DNA of 64,000 nt, taken from positions 581,991-645,990 of the forward strand of contig NZ_JAOAMU010000001.1 in assembly GCF_025154075.1 (NCBI RefSeq). Direction: 5' to 3'. Below, in pieces: positions 7,810 to 16,480 of this stretch. Source of the DNA: Chryseobacterium herbae. GTDB lineage: Bacteria > Bacteroidota > Bacteroidia > Flavobacteriales > Weeksellaceae. The notes under the pieces were generated by a model. It ran no database searches. It saw only the letters and a program-made list of their open reading frames with translations, and was not told the origin of the DNA. The first letter of the stretch is position 1, and each line of letters starts with the position of its first letter. The position numbers and the translations under genes are program-made.

Positions 7810-10293
7810 TTAATTCTGTAAAGTATTCCAAAGGCTCATTACTTCGATATTTTTCAAAGGTTTAGAAAGTTTGACCTTTTTTGAAGTATGGGGAAGAAGG
7901 TCGAAGAAATTATCACTGAAATGGATGTCTCCGATCAGATAAATATCTTTTGCCAATACCTCTGTGGAAATTTCAATTTCATCCTGAGAAATTCTTTTGA
8001 TCTTGATATTTGGTTGCGTCAGCTGCAGGTCTTTTGGTTTAGCAAAGAAATGGTTATTGACAGCGATGGTTTTTCCTTCTTTGTCTTTTAGCGTAAGCTG
8101 TAAAAAGCTTTTATTTTTTTCAGATTCAGCAATTAAATTTTTAATTTCAATAGGATCAAATTTTAGAATACTTTCCAATGCTTTTTCTTTTGAAAGGGCT
8201 TTGGTTTCTTTTAAAACCTTTCCGTCAAAATTCACTGCTTTGATTTCTAAATTAACATCAGTAAAATTCTTAATTCCATCATTAATGGCATAAAAATTTA
8301 AATTACCATCTTTTTCATCAGTTAAAATAACCTGTTGTTCAAAGCTTCGTTTCATCTGATATTGAAGGGCTTTCCAATTTCCTAAATAATCAATGGAAGA
8401 CCATGAAACCACGGGCCAACAATCGTTCAGCTGCCAGTATAAAGTTCCCATATTATAAGATTTTGCACGACGATGGGCTTCTACAGCGATTCTCATTCCT
8501 CTCGCCTGCAGCAATTGGGAAATATAATTGTATTGTACAAAGTCTGTGGGAAGTTTATAGTCTCTTTTAATGTATTCGTTAATAATTTCCCAGCCTCTTC
8601 CATGTTTTTCATGAGCTTTTACGATAGGATTTTGTAAATTCAGATCGGGAGTTCCAGAAAACATGGACTTCATAGCTTCCAGGCTCGGCATTCCTTGAAA
8701 ACCGTATTCAGACATAAAGCGGCCTACTTTTTCATTATAAATTTCAAATGGTTGCTCTCCCCACCAAACTCCCCAGTAATGGGAATCTCCTTCCGTAAGG
8801 CTTTCTTTATGTCCCCAACCGATGGATGGCGAACTGGGCCAGTAGATATTTTTTTCAGGAGTAAGATTTTCCTGTAACGCATTTGGAATCAAGTCCTGAA
8901 ACAGCTTTTTATAATCCTTCCAAACCTGTAGGGAATCGTCTTTTGAATATTTGAACTGTTTTTGATATCCCCAGTTGACAATGGCTTCATCAACTTCATT
9001 ATTCCCGCACCACAAAGCAATCGACGGATGATTCTGAAGTCTGTTCACCTGATCTTTTACTTCTTCTCGGACGTTGTTTAGAAAAGCTTCATCAGCCGGA
9101 TAAAAGCTTCCTGCAAACATAAAATCCTGCCAAACCAGAATACCATTTTCGTCACAGGCTTTGTAGAATTCATCGTCTTCATAAATCCCACCGCCCCAGA
9201 CACGAACCATATTCATATTGGCTTCTTTCATGTCTTTAATCAGTTTCCGGTATTTTTCTTTGCTTACTCTGGGGGGAAAACTGTCGGCAGGGATCCAGTT
9301 GGTTCCTTTCGCATACAAAGGTTTTCCATTGACTTTAAAATAGAACGATTTTCCTGTAGCATCTTTTTCCTGAACCAGTTCTACCGTTCTAAGTCCTACT
9401 TTTATATTTTTTTGGTCTAAAGTTGTCTTATTTTTTAAAAGTTCGATTTTAAAATCATGAAGATTCGCGTCTCCCCATCCGTTGGGCTGCCAGAGCTTGT
9501 ACCCACTCATATCATAAGGAAGACGAATGGTGTTCATTCCTTTTTTAAGAGAAATGACCTTGTTCAATTGATTAATTTTCAAGCTATAATTCCCGGATTC
9601 CTCTGCATTAATCTCTATCTCAAAATTAAAATCTAAAATTTCATTTGAAAAGTTCTGATGGTATTTAACCGTTTCAATTTTCGCGAAATTCCAGAATTTC
9701 AATTGTATATCTTTCCAGATTCCTGCGGTCACTAACCTCGGTCCCCAATCCCATCCAAACTGATACTGAGATTTTCTCACAAAACTTCGGGGTGATTCCG
9801 GCATCGTAAACGGAACTTTTTTAGCAAATTCCTTTCCTTCATTCACTGCCGATTTGAATTTAATCTGCAAGTCATTATCCCCTTGTTTCAGGAACTCTTT
9901 CACGGGAACGTTCCATTTCCGGAACATATTGTCTGTCTTTTTCAACAGTTTCCCGTTCAGATAGGTCTCTGAGAAGGTATCAAGACCATTAAAAATCAAC
10001 TCAATATGATCATTTTTGAGTTCTTTTGCGGATACTCTAAACGTCGTTTTATATTCCCAATCTTCATTTTCTATCCATTGAACCTTTTTTTCGTTTTCAT
10101 CTTTGAAAGGATCAGGAATCACTTTATTCTCCATCAGATCAAGATGAACGGTACCCGGAATTTTTGCAGAAAGCCAAGTCTGCTCTTTCGTATTTTTGAA
10201 CTGCCATTTCTCCGAAGACAAACTTCGTTCTGTAAGCTGTGCAGTCATCATTGTCTGAATAAAAAGGAAGATAAAAAGGATAGATTTATTCAT
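7810..10293 (-). CDS. Beta-mannosidase, glycoside hydrolase family 2, secreted
   Basis: This is an 827-residue enzyme with a cleavable signal peptide (about residues 1-19, ending M-T-A-Q). It has the GH2 layout: jelly-roll domain (about 20-200), immunoglobulin-like domain (about 205-305), TIM barrel (about 310-640) and C-terminal sandwich domains. The acid/base glutamate is E433 in W-C-G-N-N-E and the nucleophile is E529 in S-E-Y-G-F-Q. The W-D-W-G-P-R signature near residue 181 is typical of beta-mannosidases rather than beta-galactosidases. It should release beta-linked mannose, as in the Man-beta-1,4-GlcNAc of N-glycan cores. It is the last gene of a run that also holds glycosylasparaginase and hexosaminidase. 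There is no T9SS tail, so it is probably periplasmic. Confidence 0.92.
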   Translation of the reverse strand: MNKSILFIFLFIQTMMTAQLTERSLSSEKWQFKNTKEQTWLSAKIPGTVHLDLMENKVIPDPFKDENEKKVQWIENEDWEYKTTFRVSAKELKNDHIELIFNGLDTFSETYLNGKLLKKTDNMFRKWNVPVKEFLKQGDNDLQIKFKSAVNEGKEFAKKVPFTMPESPRSFVRKSQYQFGWDWGPRLVTAGIWKDIQLKFWNFAKIETVKYHQNFSNEILDFNFEIEINAEESGNYSLKINQLNKVISLKKGMNTIRLPYDMSGYKLWQPNGWGDANLHDFKIELLKNKTTLDQKNIKVGLRTVELVQEKDATGKSFYFKVNGKPLYAKGTNWIPADSFPPRVSKEKYRKLIKDMKEANMNMVRVWGGGIYEDDEFYKACDENGILVWQDFMFAGSFYPADEAFLNNVREEVKDQVNRLQNHPSIALWCGNNEVDEAIVNWGYQKQFKYSKDDSLQVWKDYKKLFQDLIPNALQENLTPEKNIYWPSSPSIGWGHKESLTEGDSHYWGVWWGEQPFEIYNEKVGRFMSEYGFQGMPSLEAMKSMFSGTPDLNLQNPIVKAHEKHGRGWEIINEYIKRDYKLPTDFVQYNYISQLLQARGMRIAVEAHRRAKSYNMGTLYWQLNDCWPVVSWSSIDYLGNWKALQYQMKRSFEQQVILTDEKDGNLNFYAINDGIKNFTDVNLEIKAVNFDGKVLKETKALSKEKALESILKFDPIEIKNLIAESEKNKSFLQLTLKDKEGKTIAVNNHFFAKPKDLQLTQPNIKIKRISQDEIEISTEVLAKDIYLIGDIHFSDNFFDLLPHTSKKVKLSKPLKNIEVMSLWNTLQN

Positions 10294-10341
10294 TTAAGGA
10301 ATTGATTTAGAAATTTTATAGTAAAAGTTTTAAACACTCAT

Positions 10342-10422
10342 TTTGTCATTCCGAGGAACGAAGGAATCTGTATTATTTATTGAGATTCTTTCACTCCACT
10401 TTGTTTCGTTCAGAATGACAAA
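10342..10422. repeat. Nested palindromic repeat (81 bp) between beta-mannosidase and cutC
   Basis: Three nested inverted pairs are visible. They are TTTGTCATTC (10342-10351) with GAATGACAAA (10413-10422), GAACGAA (10356-10362) with TTCGTTC (10405-10411), and GAATCT (10364-10369) with AGATTC (10383-10388). Transcribed RNA would fold into one long hairpin. The right arm lacks a T-run, so it is not a standard terminator. Confidence 0.65.
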
Positions 10423-10446
10423 CGCTGTTCATATCACTTCTAAAAT

Positions 10447-11109
10447 TTAACTATTCTTCAAAGCAATAACCTCATCCGCAATAGCAAAAGCTCCACCATC
10501 CGTGATCGCTGAAGAATGAAAATAGCTAGCATTAGTAAATTCCCTTATTTCTTCAATATTGGTAGAGCGAAGACCTCCCCCAACAAGAATTTCAATCCTG
10601 CCATTGGAAAGTTCAACCAGTTTTTTCAAATTTTCTTTTCCTTCTGAAACATTGGGTTTCTGGCCTGACGTTAGAATTGTTTTAAAACCACAATCTATTA
10701 CTTTTTCCAGAGAATCTTCAAGGTTTGTGGCGCGGTCAAAAGCGCGGTGGAAAGTACATGGAAGAGAACCTGCCAATTCAACTAAGACTTTGTTCTGTTC
10801 TACGCTCACCTTATCATTGTTGTCTAAAATCCCAAAAACAAAGCCATCTGCTCCTAAAGATTTCAACTGAACCAATTCTTTTTTCATCTGCTCAAATTCG
10901 GCTTCCGAATAGGTAAAATCTCCACCTCTTGGTCTGATCATTACAAAAATCGGAATATTAATTTTAATTCTGAGTTCTTTTACTGTTTCGAAATCGGGAG
11001 TTGTTCCGCCTTCGCTTAATCCGTCACATAATTCTATTCTGTCTGCTCCGTTTTCAAAAGCAATCATGGCTGATTCCGGATTGAAACATGCTATTTCTAT
11101 TTTTGACAT
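10447..11109 (-). CDS. cutC: CutC family TIM-barrel protein
   Basis: This is a 220-residue single-domain protein with the CutC signatures: E-I-A-C-F-N near the start, N-G-A-D-R-I-E-L-C at about 20-28, the strand F-V-M-I-R-P-R-G-G-D-F at about 55-65, the C-T-F-H-R-A-F-D loop, and L-V-G-G-G-L near the end. It has no signal peptide, so it is cytosolic. The family is named for copper homeostasis in E. coli, but that role is disputed and the fold is that of a sugar- or phosphate-binding barrel. It lies 32 bases after the glycosylasparaginase gene and upstream of the beta-mannosidase gene, which suggests a role in glycan use. The biochemical function remains unknown. Confidence 0.9.
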   Translation of the reverse strand: MSKIEIACFNPESAMIAFENGADRIELCDGLSEGGTTPDFETVKELRIKINIPIFVMIRPRGGDFTYSEAEFEQMKKELVQLKSLGADGFVFGILDNNDKVSVEQNKVLVELAGSLPCTFHRAFDRATNLEDSLEKVIDCGFKTILTSGQKPNVSEGKENLKKLVELSNGRIEILVGGGLRSTNIEEIREFTNASYFHSSAITDGGAFAIADEVIALKNS

Positions 11110-11141
11110 TTATTTTTTTGTTGAATGGTAAGAAAATATTT

Positions 11142-12134
11142 TTATTTCAGGGCAAATTCCGGCTTTTCAAGGCGGTTTCCTTTCTGATCATACACTGCGA
11201 AATTAAATCCGTCCTGGATGCAGTAAGATCCGTACTCTCCTTTTTTATTTAAAGCAATAAAGCCAACCTGAATATCTTTCAGATTTTTATTTCTTCTCTT
11301 AGCAATATTGACAATCCTTTCTACGGCTTCTTTGCAGGCCTGCTGAGGATTTCGGCCCTGTCTCATCAATTCAACCACAAGGTGTGTTCCTACGGTTCGG
11401 ATCACTTCCTCGCCATGACCTGTAGCGGTAGCTGCTCCTACTTCATTGTCTACAAACAGACCCGCCCCGATAATCGGTGAATCTCCTACTCTGCCATGCA
11501 TTTTAAAAGCCATTCCGCTTGTCGTACAGGCTCCGGAAAGGTTTCCCTGTGCATCAAGAGCAATCATTCCTATGGTGTCGTGATTTTCAATATTGGCAAC
11601 AGGCTTATATTCGCTGGTTTTCAACCATTCTTTCCATTCTTTTTCAGATTCGGGAGTGAGGAGGTTTTCTTTTTTAAAGCCTTGAGAAAGGGCGAACTGT
11701 AAAGCTCCGTCTCCAACCAGCATTACGTGTGGTGTTTTTTCCATAACCGATCTTGCCACGGAAATAGGATTTTTGATATGCTCTAAACATGCAACGGAAC
11801 CGATATTATAGTTTTCATCCATAATACAGGCATCAAGAGTTACTCTTCCGTCCCTGTCCGGACGTCCGCCATAGCCTACACTTCTTTCTGTAGGATCCAA
11901 TTCTACCAGACGAACTCCTTTTTCTACTGCATCAAGGGCTTTTCCGCCTTTTCCAAGAATGGTCCAGGCTTCTTCATTGGCTTTCAGACCGAAATTCCAT
12001 GTGGAAAGAACGATTGGCTTTCCAACTGTTTTAGAATGATCGGGTAAGTCTTTAGCGATGAGATCCAGAGGATTTACAGCAAGTGCCAGAGAAGCGGCTG
12101 CCGTTTTTTTGATGAAATTTCGTCTGCTTTGCAT
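11142..12134 (-). CDS. Glycosylasparaginase (N4-(beta-N-acetylglucosaminyl)-L-asparaginase), Tat signal
   Basis: This 330-residue N-terminal-nucleophile hydrolase splits the GlcNAc-Asn bond left after glycoprotein degradation. The start is placed at 12134 because M-Q-S-R-R-N-F-I-K-K is a textbook twin-arginine signal. A longer frame to 12179 would only add 15 residues of implausible sequence. Self-cleavage should occur before T187 in H-D-T-I-G-M, giving alpha and beta chains. The substrate loop R-V-G-D-S-P-I-I-G-A-G and the G-H-G-E-E segment follow. The homologue of the same family in Elizabethkingia (formerly Flavobacterium) meningoseptica is well characterised. cutC follows 32 bases downstream. 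The neighbouring hexosaminidase gene is separated by a terminator. Confidence 0.92.
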   Translation of the reverse strand: MQSRRNFIKKTAAASLALAVNPLDLIAKDLPDHSKTVGKPIVLSTWNFGLKANEEAWTILGKGGKALDAVEKGVRLVELDPTERSVGYGGRPDRDGRVTLDACIMDENYNIGSVACLEHIKNPISVARSVMEKTPHVMLVGDGALQFALSQGFKKENLLTPESEKEWKEWLKTSEYKPVANIENHDTIGMIALDAQGNLSGACTTSGMAFKMHGRVGDSPIIGAGLFVDNEVGAATATGHGEEVIRTVGTHLVVELMRQGRNPQQACKEAVERIVNIAKRRNKNLKDIQVGFIALNKKGEYGSYCIQDGFNFAVYDQKGNRLEKPEFALK

Positions 12135-12185
12135 GTAAGATGTATTTGGCTTCCAAATTAGCAATTTTCCCGCTAGCATAAAAGG

Positions 12186-12227
12186 AAAAAAGACTACAGC
12201 AATTGCTCTGAAGTCTTTTTCTTATTT
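12186..12227. terminator. Bidirectional terminator between GH20 and glycosylasparaginase genes
   Basis: The stem AAAGACTACAG/CTGAAGTCTTT (12189-12199 with 12208-12218) has T-rich tracts on both sides. On the minus strand it ends the GH20 transcript, so the glycosylasparaginase-cutC pair is probably transcribed separately. Confidence 0.65.
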
Positions 12228-12279
12228 TTAATGATTAATGAATCAGTTTAGCATATAATCTGGTCATTTAACTTCGGGA

Positions 12280-14547
12280 TTAATTTATTCCAATTTCATC
12301 TACAAAAAGCCACGCTTTTGAGTCAGCTCCGGGATTTCCGGCAGGAATAATACCTGCGTTTTCTATTTTCAGTTTGATGTATTTTGAATTCTGGCTTCCT
12401 ACATTTAGCTTTATTTTTCCTTTTGAGCTCTGAATTTCGTCTTTTCCAATTTCCTTGATCATTTTAAAATTCTTACCGTCATCAGAAATAAAGATCTGTG
12501 CAGATTTCGCCAGATGGATCCAGCTTCCTTTATTCTCTAAAGTATTAAAATAAATTTCTGAAAAACCGGTCTTCTGACCAAGATCAATGGTTGCTACGAC
12601 ATCTTTTCCCTGAAAACCCAGCCATGTTTTACCCAGCTGTCTGGTATTCCCGATAATTCCATCCACTAAAGTAAAAGCTCCACCGAAAGAATAATTTTCA
12701 CTTGGTTGCTGCTCTAAGGTTATTTTTTTTCCTGTAGATTTTGAAACTGTAAATTCCTGTGTAGAAACCGCACTTTTCAGTTTTCCCTCCTCGAAATAGG
12801 CAGATTTAACGGTTAAAGATTTAGAAATATTGATGGGTCCCTGATATACCTGTGAATTCAGAGAAGGTTCCGTTCCGTCTGTTGTATATCTAATTCCTTT
12901 TGGATCCTGTGAAACCGTAAGCTCATAAGAGATACCATTACTGGCAGGAATTACTTTTCCGGAGATATTGTAAATGCTTTTTGCATAATTCACCTTCATT
13001 TTGTCCAGAATTTTGAACTGGCTAATGACTCTGTTTTCAAATTCTTTATAATTTTTAGGATCTGCTGTTCCCCATCCAACTTCGGAAATCGCCATCAGTC
13101 TTGGAAAAATCATATATTGAACCTGCTTAAAATCTGTGATATATTCAGTCCATAAATTGGCCTGAACACCCATGATATATTTTGCCTGCTCTGCATTTAA
13201 CTCTGAAGGAATAGGATTGTAAGAATACACTTTATCTAAAGGCGTAAACCCTCCAAAAGCATTAGGCTCCGACTGCGGATCTCCCTGATAATGGTCAAAA
13301 TAGCAATAAGCTCCGGGTGTCATCACTGCGAAATGTCCAGATTTTGCAGCTTCAATTCCTCCGTTCACACCTGTCCAGCTCATCACAGCCGCGTTTGGTG
13401 CAAGACCACCTTCCAGGATTTCGTCCCAACCAATGATCTTTCTGCCTTTACTGTTGACATATTTTTCAATTCTGTGGATGAAATAGCTTTGAAGACCATG
13501 TTCATCTTTCAGATTATTTTTCTTAATCAATTCCTGGCAATGGGCACATTCTTTCCATCTTGTTTTCGGGCATTCATCGCCGCCGATGTGGATGTACTGG
13601 GAAGGAAATAACTTCATGACTTCATCAAGAACATTTTCCAGAAAGGTGAATGTTTCTTCTTTCGGGCAGAAAACATCGTCAAAAACGCCCCATTTTGTAG
13701 CAGATTCAAATGGTCCTTTTGTACATGCAAGTTCCGGATATGCAGATAAAGCGGCTAAAGCATGTCCCGGCATTTCTATTTCCGGAACGATGGTAATATG
13801 TCTCTGCTGAGCATATTTAACGACGTCTTTGATCTGTTCCTGAGTATAAAAGTATGGACCGTAAGGTTTTCCGTCAAATGTATTGTCTACATAAGCCCCG
13901 ATCATTGATTCTTTACGTTTTGAACCGATCTCAGTCAGTTTCGGATATTTCTTAATTTCAATTCTCCAGCCCTGATCGTCTGTAAGGTGCCAGTGAAAGG
14001 TATTCAGCTTGTACATGGCCAGATAGTCGATGTACTGTTTTACTTCGTCAACACTGAAGAAATGACGGCAGACATCCAGGTGCATTCCGCGCCAGGCAAA
14101 TTTTGGATTGTCTTTTATTTCCATAGCGGGAATAGTACCATCTTCTTTATGTTCTTCAAAAAGCTGGATCAAGGTTTGAAGAGCGAGAAAATAGCCTTGT
14201 TTGGTATCTGAACTTATAAAAACTCCTTTTGGAGAAATGTCAATGGAATAACTTTCTTTCTTACTTTCAGGATTAATCGGAATTTTCGGCTGCGGAACCT
14301 GTATATACATTACATGAACTTTTTCCGTACTGCTGCTCGACTGAAATTTAACCTGAGAACCCAGACGTTTTTTGAAATATTCTGTTTCTTCTTTCGGAAG
14401 TTTGTCGTTCAGGATCAAGGTTTCAGGAATAATAAATTGACCTTCCTGTATGGTTACGCTTTGAGGATAAGGAATTAAATTGGGCTTCATCTGAGCATTA
14501 AAAACAGTGGAAAAAAGAATTGAAAATATAAGAAGAAAACGTCGCAT
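12280..14547 (-). CDS. Beta-N-acetylhexosaminidase, glycoside hydrolase family 20, secreted
   Basis: This is a 755-residue enzyme with signal peptide (about 1-19, ending F-N-A-Q). The GH20b domain spans about 22-150 and the catalytic barrel about 150-500. The catalytic D-E pair is D324-E325 in H-I-G-G-D-E-C-P-K-T-R-W, and the H-W-H-L-T-D-D-Q-G-W-R motif (186-196) is intact. A chitobiase C-terminal-like segment (Y-T-T-D-G-T-E-P) lies near residue 560 and a discoidin/F5-8C-like domain occupies the last 140 residues, a likely carbohydrate-binding part. It releases terminal GlcNAc or GalNAc from glycans and chitin oligomers. It has its own terminator at 12186-12227. Confidence 0.94.
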   Translation of the reverse strand: MRRFLLIFSILFSTVFNAQMKPNLIPYPQSVTIQEGQFIIPETLILNDKLPKEETEYFKKRLGSQVKFQSSSSTEKVHVMYIQVPQPKIPINPESKKESYSIDISPKGVFISSDTKQGYFLALQTLIQLFEEHKEDGTIPAMEIKDNPKFAWRGMHLDVCRHFFSVDEVKQYIDYLAMYKLNTFHWHLTDDQGWRIEIKKYPKLTEIGSKRKESMIGAYVDNTFDGKPYGPYFYTQEQIKDVVKYAQQRHITIVPEIEMPGHALAALSAYPELACTKGPFESATKWGVFDDVFCPKEETFTFLENVLDEVMKLFPSQYIHIGGDECPKTRWKECAHCQELIKKNNLKDEHGLQSYFIHRIEKYVNSKGRKIIGWDEILEGGLAPNAAVMSWTGVNGGIEAAKSGHFAVMTPGAYCYFDHYQGDPQSEPNAFGGFTPLDKVYSYNPIPSELNAEQAKYIMGVQANLWTEYITDFKQVQYMIFPRLMAISEVGWGTADPKNYKEFENRVISQFKILDKMKVNYAKSIYNISGKVIPASNGISYELTVSQDPKGIRYTTDGTEPSLNSQVYQGPINISKSLTVKSAYFEEGKLKSAVSTQEFTVSKSTGKKITLEQQPSENYSFGGAFTLVDGIIGNTRQLGKTWLGFQGKDVVATIDLGQKTGFSEIYFNTLENKGSWIHLAKSAQIFISDDGKNFKMIKEIGKDEIQSSKGKIKLNVGSQNSKYIKLKIENAGIIPAGNPGADSKAWLFVDEIGIN

Positions 14548-14630
14548 CTGGGTATGATTAAGGTTTTAGCTAATATAATTATTTTCTAAAACTCTTTGGA
14601 GCATTTTAACTTATTAAATAATAAAACATC

Positions 14631-14638
14631 TAAATTTG
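14631..14638 (+). promoter_or_regulatory. -7 promoter element for the DUF4197 gene
   Basis: TAAATTTG matches TAnnTTTG and ends 12 bases before the ATG at 14651. A TTG in-frame start at 14636 would lie inside this element, which argues for the ATG. The mRNA leader would be only about 5-8 bases. Confidence 0.6.
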
Positions 14639-14650
14639 CAAAAAAATACA

Positions 14651-15469
14651 ATGAGAAAAAGCATTTTACTGGCCGCAGGATTATTATTTTCAATTTCTGC
14701 ACAGGCACAGCTCTTAGATCTCATCAAATCTACGGTTAAAACAAAAACCGGTGTTGATCTTGATAATCCGGCGAAACCTAAAACTCCAGCAACGACAACC
14801 ACTACTTCAACCACTACGACTACTCCAACTAAAACCTCGCCCATTAATCTTGGAAGTCTTACTTCAACACAGATTTCTTTAGGATTAAAGGAAGCATTAA
14901 GCATTGGAGTGACTGATGGTGTAAAGAAACTAGCTCTGACAGACGGATTTTTAAAAAATGAAGCCGTAAAAATTTTAATGCCTGAAAAGCTAAGAAAGAT
15001 TGATACTACGCTACGCTCTCTGGGAATGGGAAGTCTTGCAGATGAAGGGGTAAAATTATTAAACAGAGCTGCTGAGGATGCGGTGACGGAAGCTGCTCCT
15101 ATTTTTACAAAAGCGATCACATCCATGACGATTACGGATGCTAAAAATATCTTGTTAAGCAGTGATAATGCAGCAACCAATTATCTACAGACCAAAACGC
15201 AAAGTCAGCTGTTCACCGCGTTTCAGCCTAAAGTGAAAGCTTCATTAGGAAAAGTAGGCGCCGATACGGTCTGGAAAAATCTGATCTCCAAATACAATAC
15301 GTTCACCGGACAGGCTGTAACCACTGATCTTAACGAATATGTAACCACAGAAACCATTAATGGTGTTTTCAAAATGGTAGCGGAAAAGGAAAGCGGCATC
15401 AGAAATACGCCGGCAATGAGAACGACTTCTATTTTACAGAAGGTTTTTGGGGCACAGGACGGGAAATAG
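14651..15469 (+). CDS. DUF4197 family secreted protein
   Basis: This is a 272-residue protein with signal peptide (M-R-K-S-I-L-L-A-A-G..., cleavage after A-Q-A-Q). A threonine/proline-rich low-complexity linker (about residues 43-62) leads into a helical domain. The segments G-L-K-E-A-L-S-I-G and D-A-K-N-I-L and the C-terminal G-V-F-K-M-V-A-E-K-E mark it as DUF4197. The family is common in Bacteroidota and Proteobacteria and has no established function. The protein is expected in the periplasm or outer membrane. It forms a one-gene unit, with its promoter just upstream and a strong bidirectional terminator downstream. The ATG at 14651 is preferred over an upstream TTG. Confidence 0.85.
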   Translation: MRKSILLAAGLLFSISAQAQLLDLIKSTVKTKTGVDLDNPAKPKTPATTTTTSTTTTTPTKTSPINLGSLTSTQISLGLKEALSIGVTDGVKKLALTDGFLKNEAVKILMPEKLRKIDTTLRSLGMGSLADEGVKLLNRAAEDAVTEAAPIFTKAITSMTITDAKNILLSSDNAATNYLQTKTQSQLFTAFQPKVKASLGKVGADTVWKNLISKYNTFTGQAVTTDLNEYVTTETINGVFKMVAEKESGIRNTPAMRTTSILQKVFGAQDGK

Positions 15470-15589
15470 ATGTTAGATATTAGAAACTAGATGTTAGTTT
15501 TAAGACTTGTCATTAAGATTTTTTAATGATATCATATTAAGCATCTTAGATTATATTTCAGTAATTATATTGAGTCCATTTAAAGCATA

Positions 15590-15628
15590 AAAAAGGCTGT
15601 CTCAGAAATTGAGACAGCCTTTTCTTTT
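15590..15628. terminator. Bidirectional terminator between DUF4197 and scoB
   Basis: A 12-base perfect stem (15593-15604 with 15610-15621) carries A-rich sequence on the left and T-rich on the right. It lies between convergent genes. Confidence 0.8.
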
Positions 15629-15652
15629 GTCTTGAAACAAAAATTATATGAT

Positions 15653-15758
15653 ATGCTTCGACTCCGCTCAGCATGACATCGTTAAAAATCTACATATAGT
15701 ATTAGAAATGTCATGCTTAGCATAAACAGAAGGTTTATGAACAAAGTTCACGAAGCAT
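15653..15758. repeat. Nested palindromic repeat (106 bp) downstream of scoB
   Basis: The outer pair is ATGCTTCG (15653-15660) with CGAAGCAT (15751-15758). The inner pair is AGCATGACAT (15670-15679) with ATGTCATGCT (15708-15717). The left half carries the CTTCGACTCCGCTCAGCATG word. The layout resembles the element at 10342-10422 but the sequence differs. Confidence 0.65.
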
Positions 15759-15769
15759 TTTCAATTATA

Positions 15770-16423
15770 TTAGAATTGCATTTCAGGAATTTCACCTTCA
15801 ATGATCAGATCAGCTTCTGTAGATTTTACGATGTGCTCCACAGAAACACCCGGTGCTCTTTCTACCAGTTTGAAACCTTCAGGAGTAACGTCTAATACTG
15901 CTAATTCAGTAACTACTCTTTTCACACAGTTAACGCCAGTAAGCGGAAGGGTACATTTTTTCAGGATCTTGCTTTCTCCAGCTTTGTTCACGTGCATCAT
16001 CGCAACGATAATATTTTCTGCAGATGCTACCAGGTCCATTGCTCCACCCATTCCTTTTACCATTTTTCCCGGAATTTTCCAGTTGGCGATATCACCGTTC
16101 TCAGAAACTTCCATCGCTCCAAGGATGGTAAGATCTACTTTCTGACCGCGGATCATCCCGAAACTGAAGGCCGAATCGAAAAATGAGCCTCCCGGCAGAA
16201 TAGTGATGGTTTGTTTTCCGGCATTGATGATATCGGCATCTTCTTCCCCTTCGAAAGGGAAAGGACCCATTCCGAGCACTCCGTTTTCACTCTGAAATTC
16301 TACGGAAATACCATCCGGAACATAGTTAGCCACCAATGTAGGGATTCCGATTCCCAGGTTTACATAATATCGGTCTTTCAGTTCTTTTGAAATCCTTTTA
16401 GCAATTTGTTCTTTTGTAAGCAT
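15770..16423 (-). CDS. scoB: 3-oxoacid CoA-transferase subunit B
   Basis: This is a 217-residue beta subunit of a family I CoA-transferase. With subunit A it moves CoA from succinyl-CoA to acetoacetate, or between other acyl groups, in the cytosol. The catalytic glutamate lies in the Q-S-E-N-G-V-L-G-M-G-P motif (E at about 54). The G-x-G-I-P-T-L-V segment (about 24-31) and the G-A-M-D-L-V stretch are also conserved. Its partner scoA lies 2.3 kb upstream on the same strand, with a complete plus-strand ABC transporter gene between them. The two normally form an adjacent operon. Confidence 0.93.
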   Translation of the reverse strand: MLTKEQIAKRISKELKDRYYVNLGIGIPTLVANYVPDGISVEFQSENGVLGMGPFPFEGEEDADIINAGKQTITILPGGSFFDSAFSFGMIRGQKVDLTILGAMEVSENGDIANWKIPGKMVKGMGGAMDLVASAENIIVAMMHVNKAGESKILKKCTLPLTGVNCVKRVVTELAVLDVTPEGFKLVERAPGVSVEHIVKSTEADLIIEGEIPEMQF

Positions 16424-16480
16424 AATAAAAACTTAGACTGCAATTTAATTCTTTTCACTTGAATACAAAAGGGCTTTGTT

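Noticed and set aside
12135..12179. Longer start for glycosylasparaginase
   Set aside because: It would put 15 residues before a twin-arginine motif that belongs at the N-terminus.
14614..15180. 188-codon open frame antisense to the DUF4197 gene
   Set aside because: It is a mirror of a threonine-rich coding region (valine-rich shadow). The plus-strand frame has a signal peptide, a family match and a promoter.
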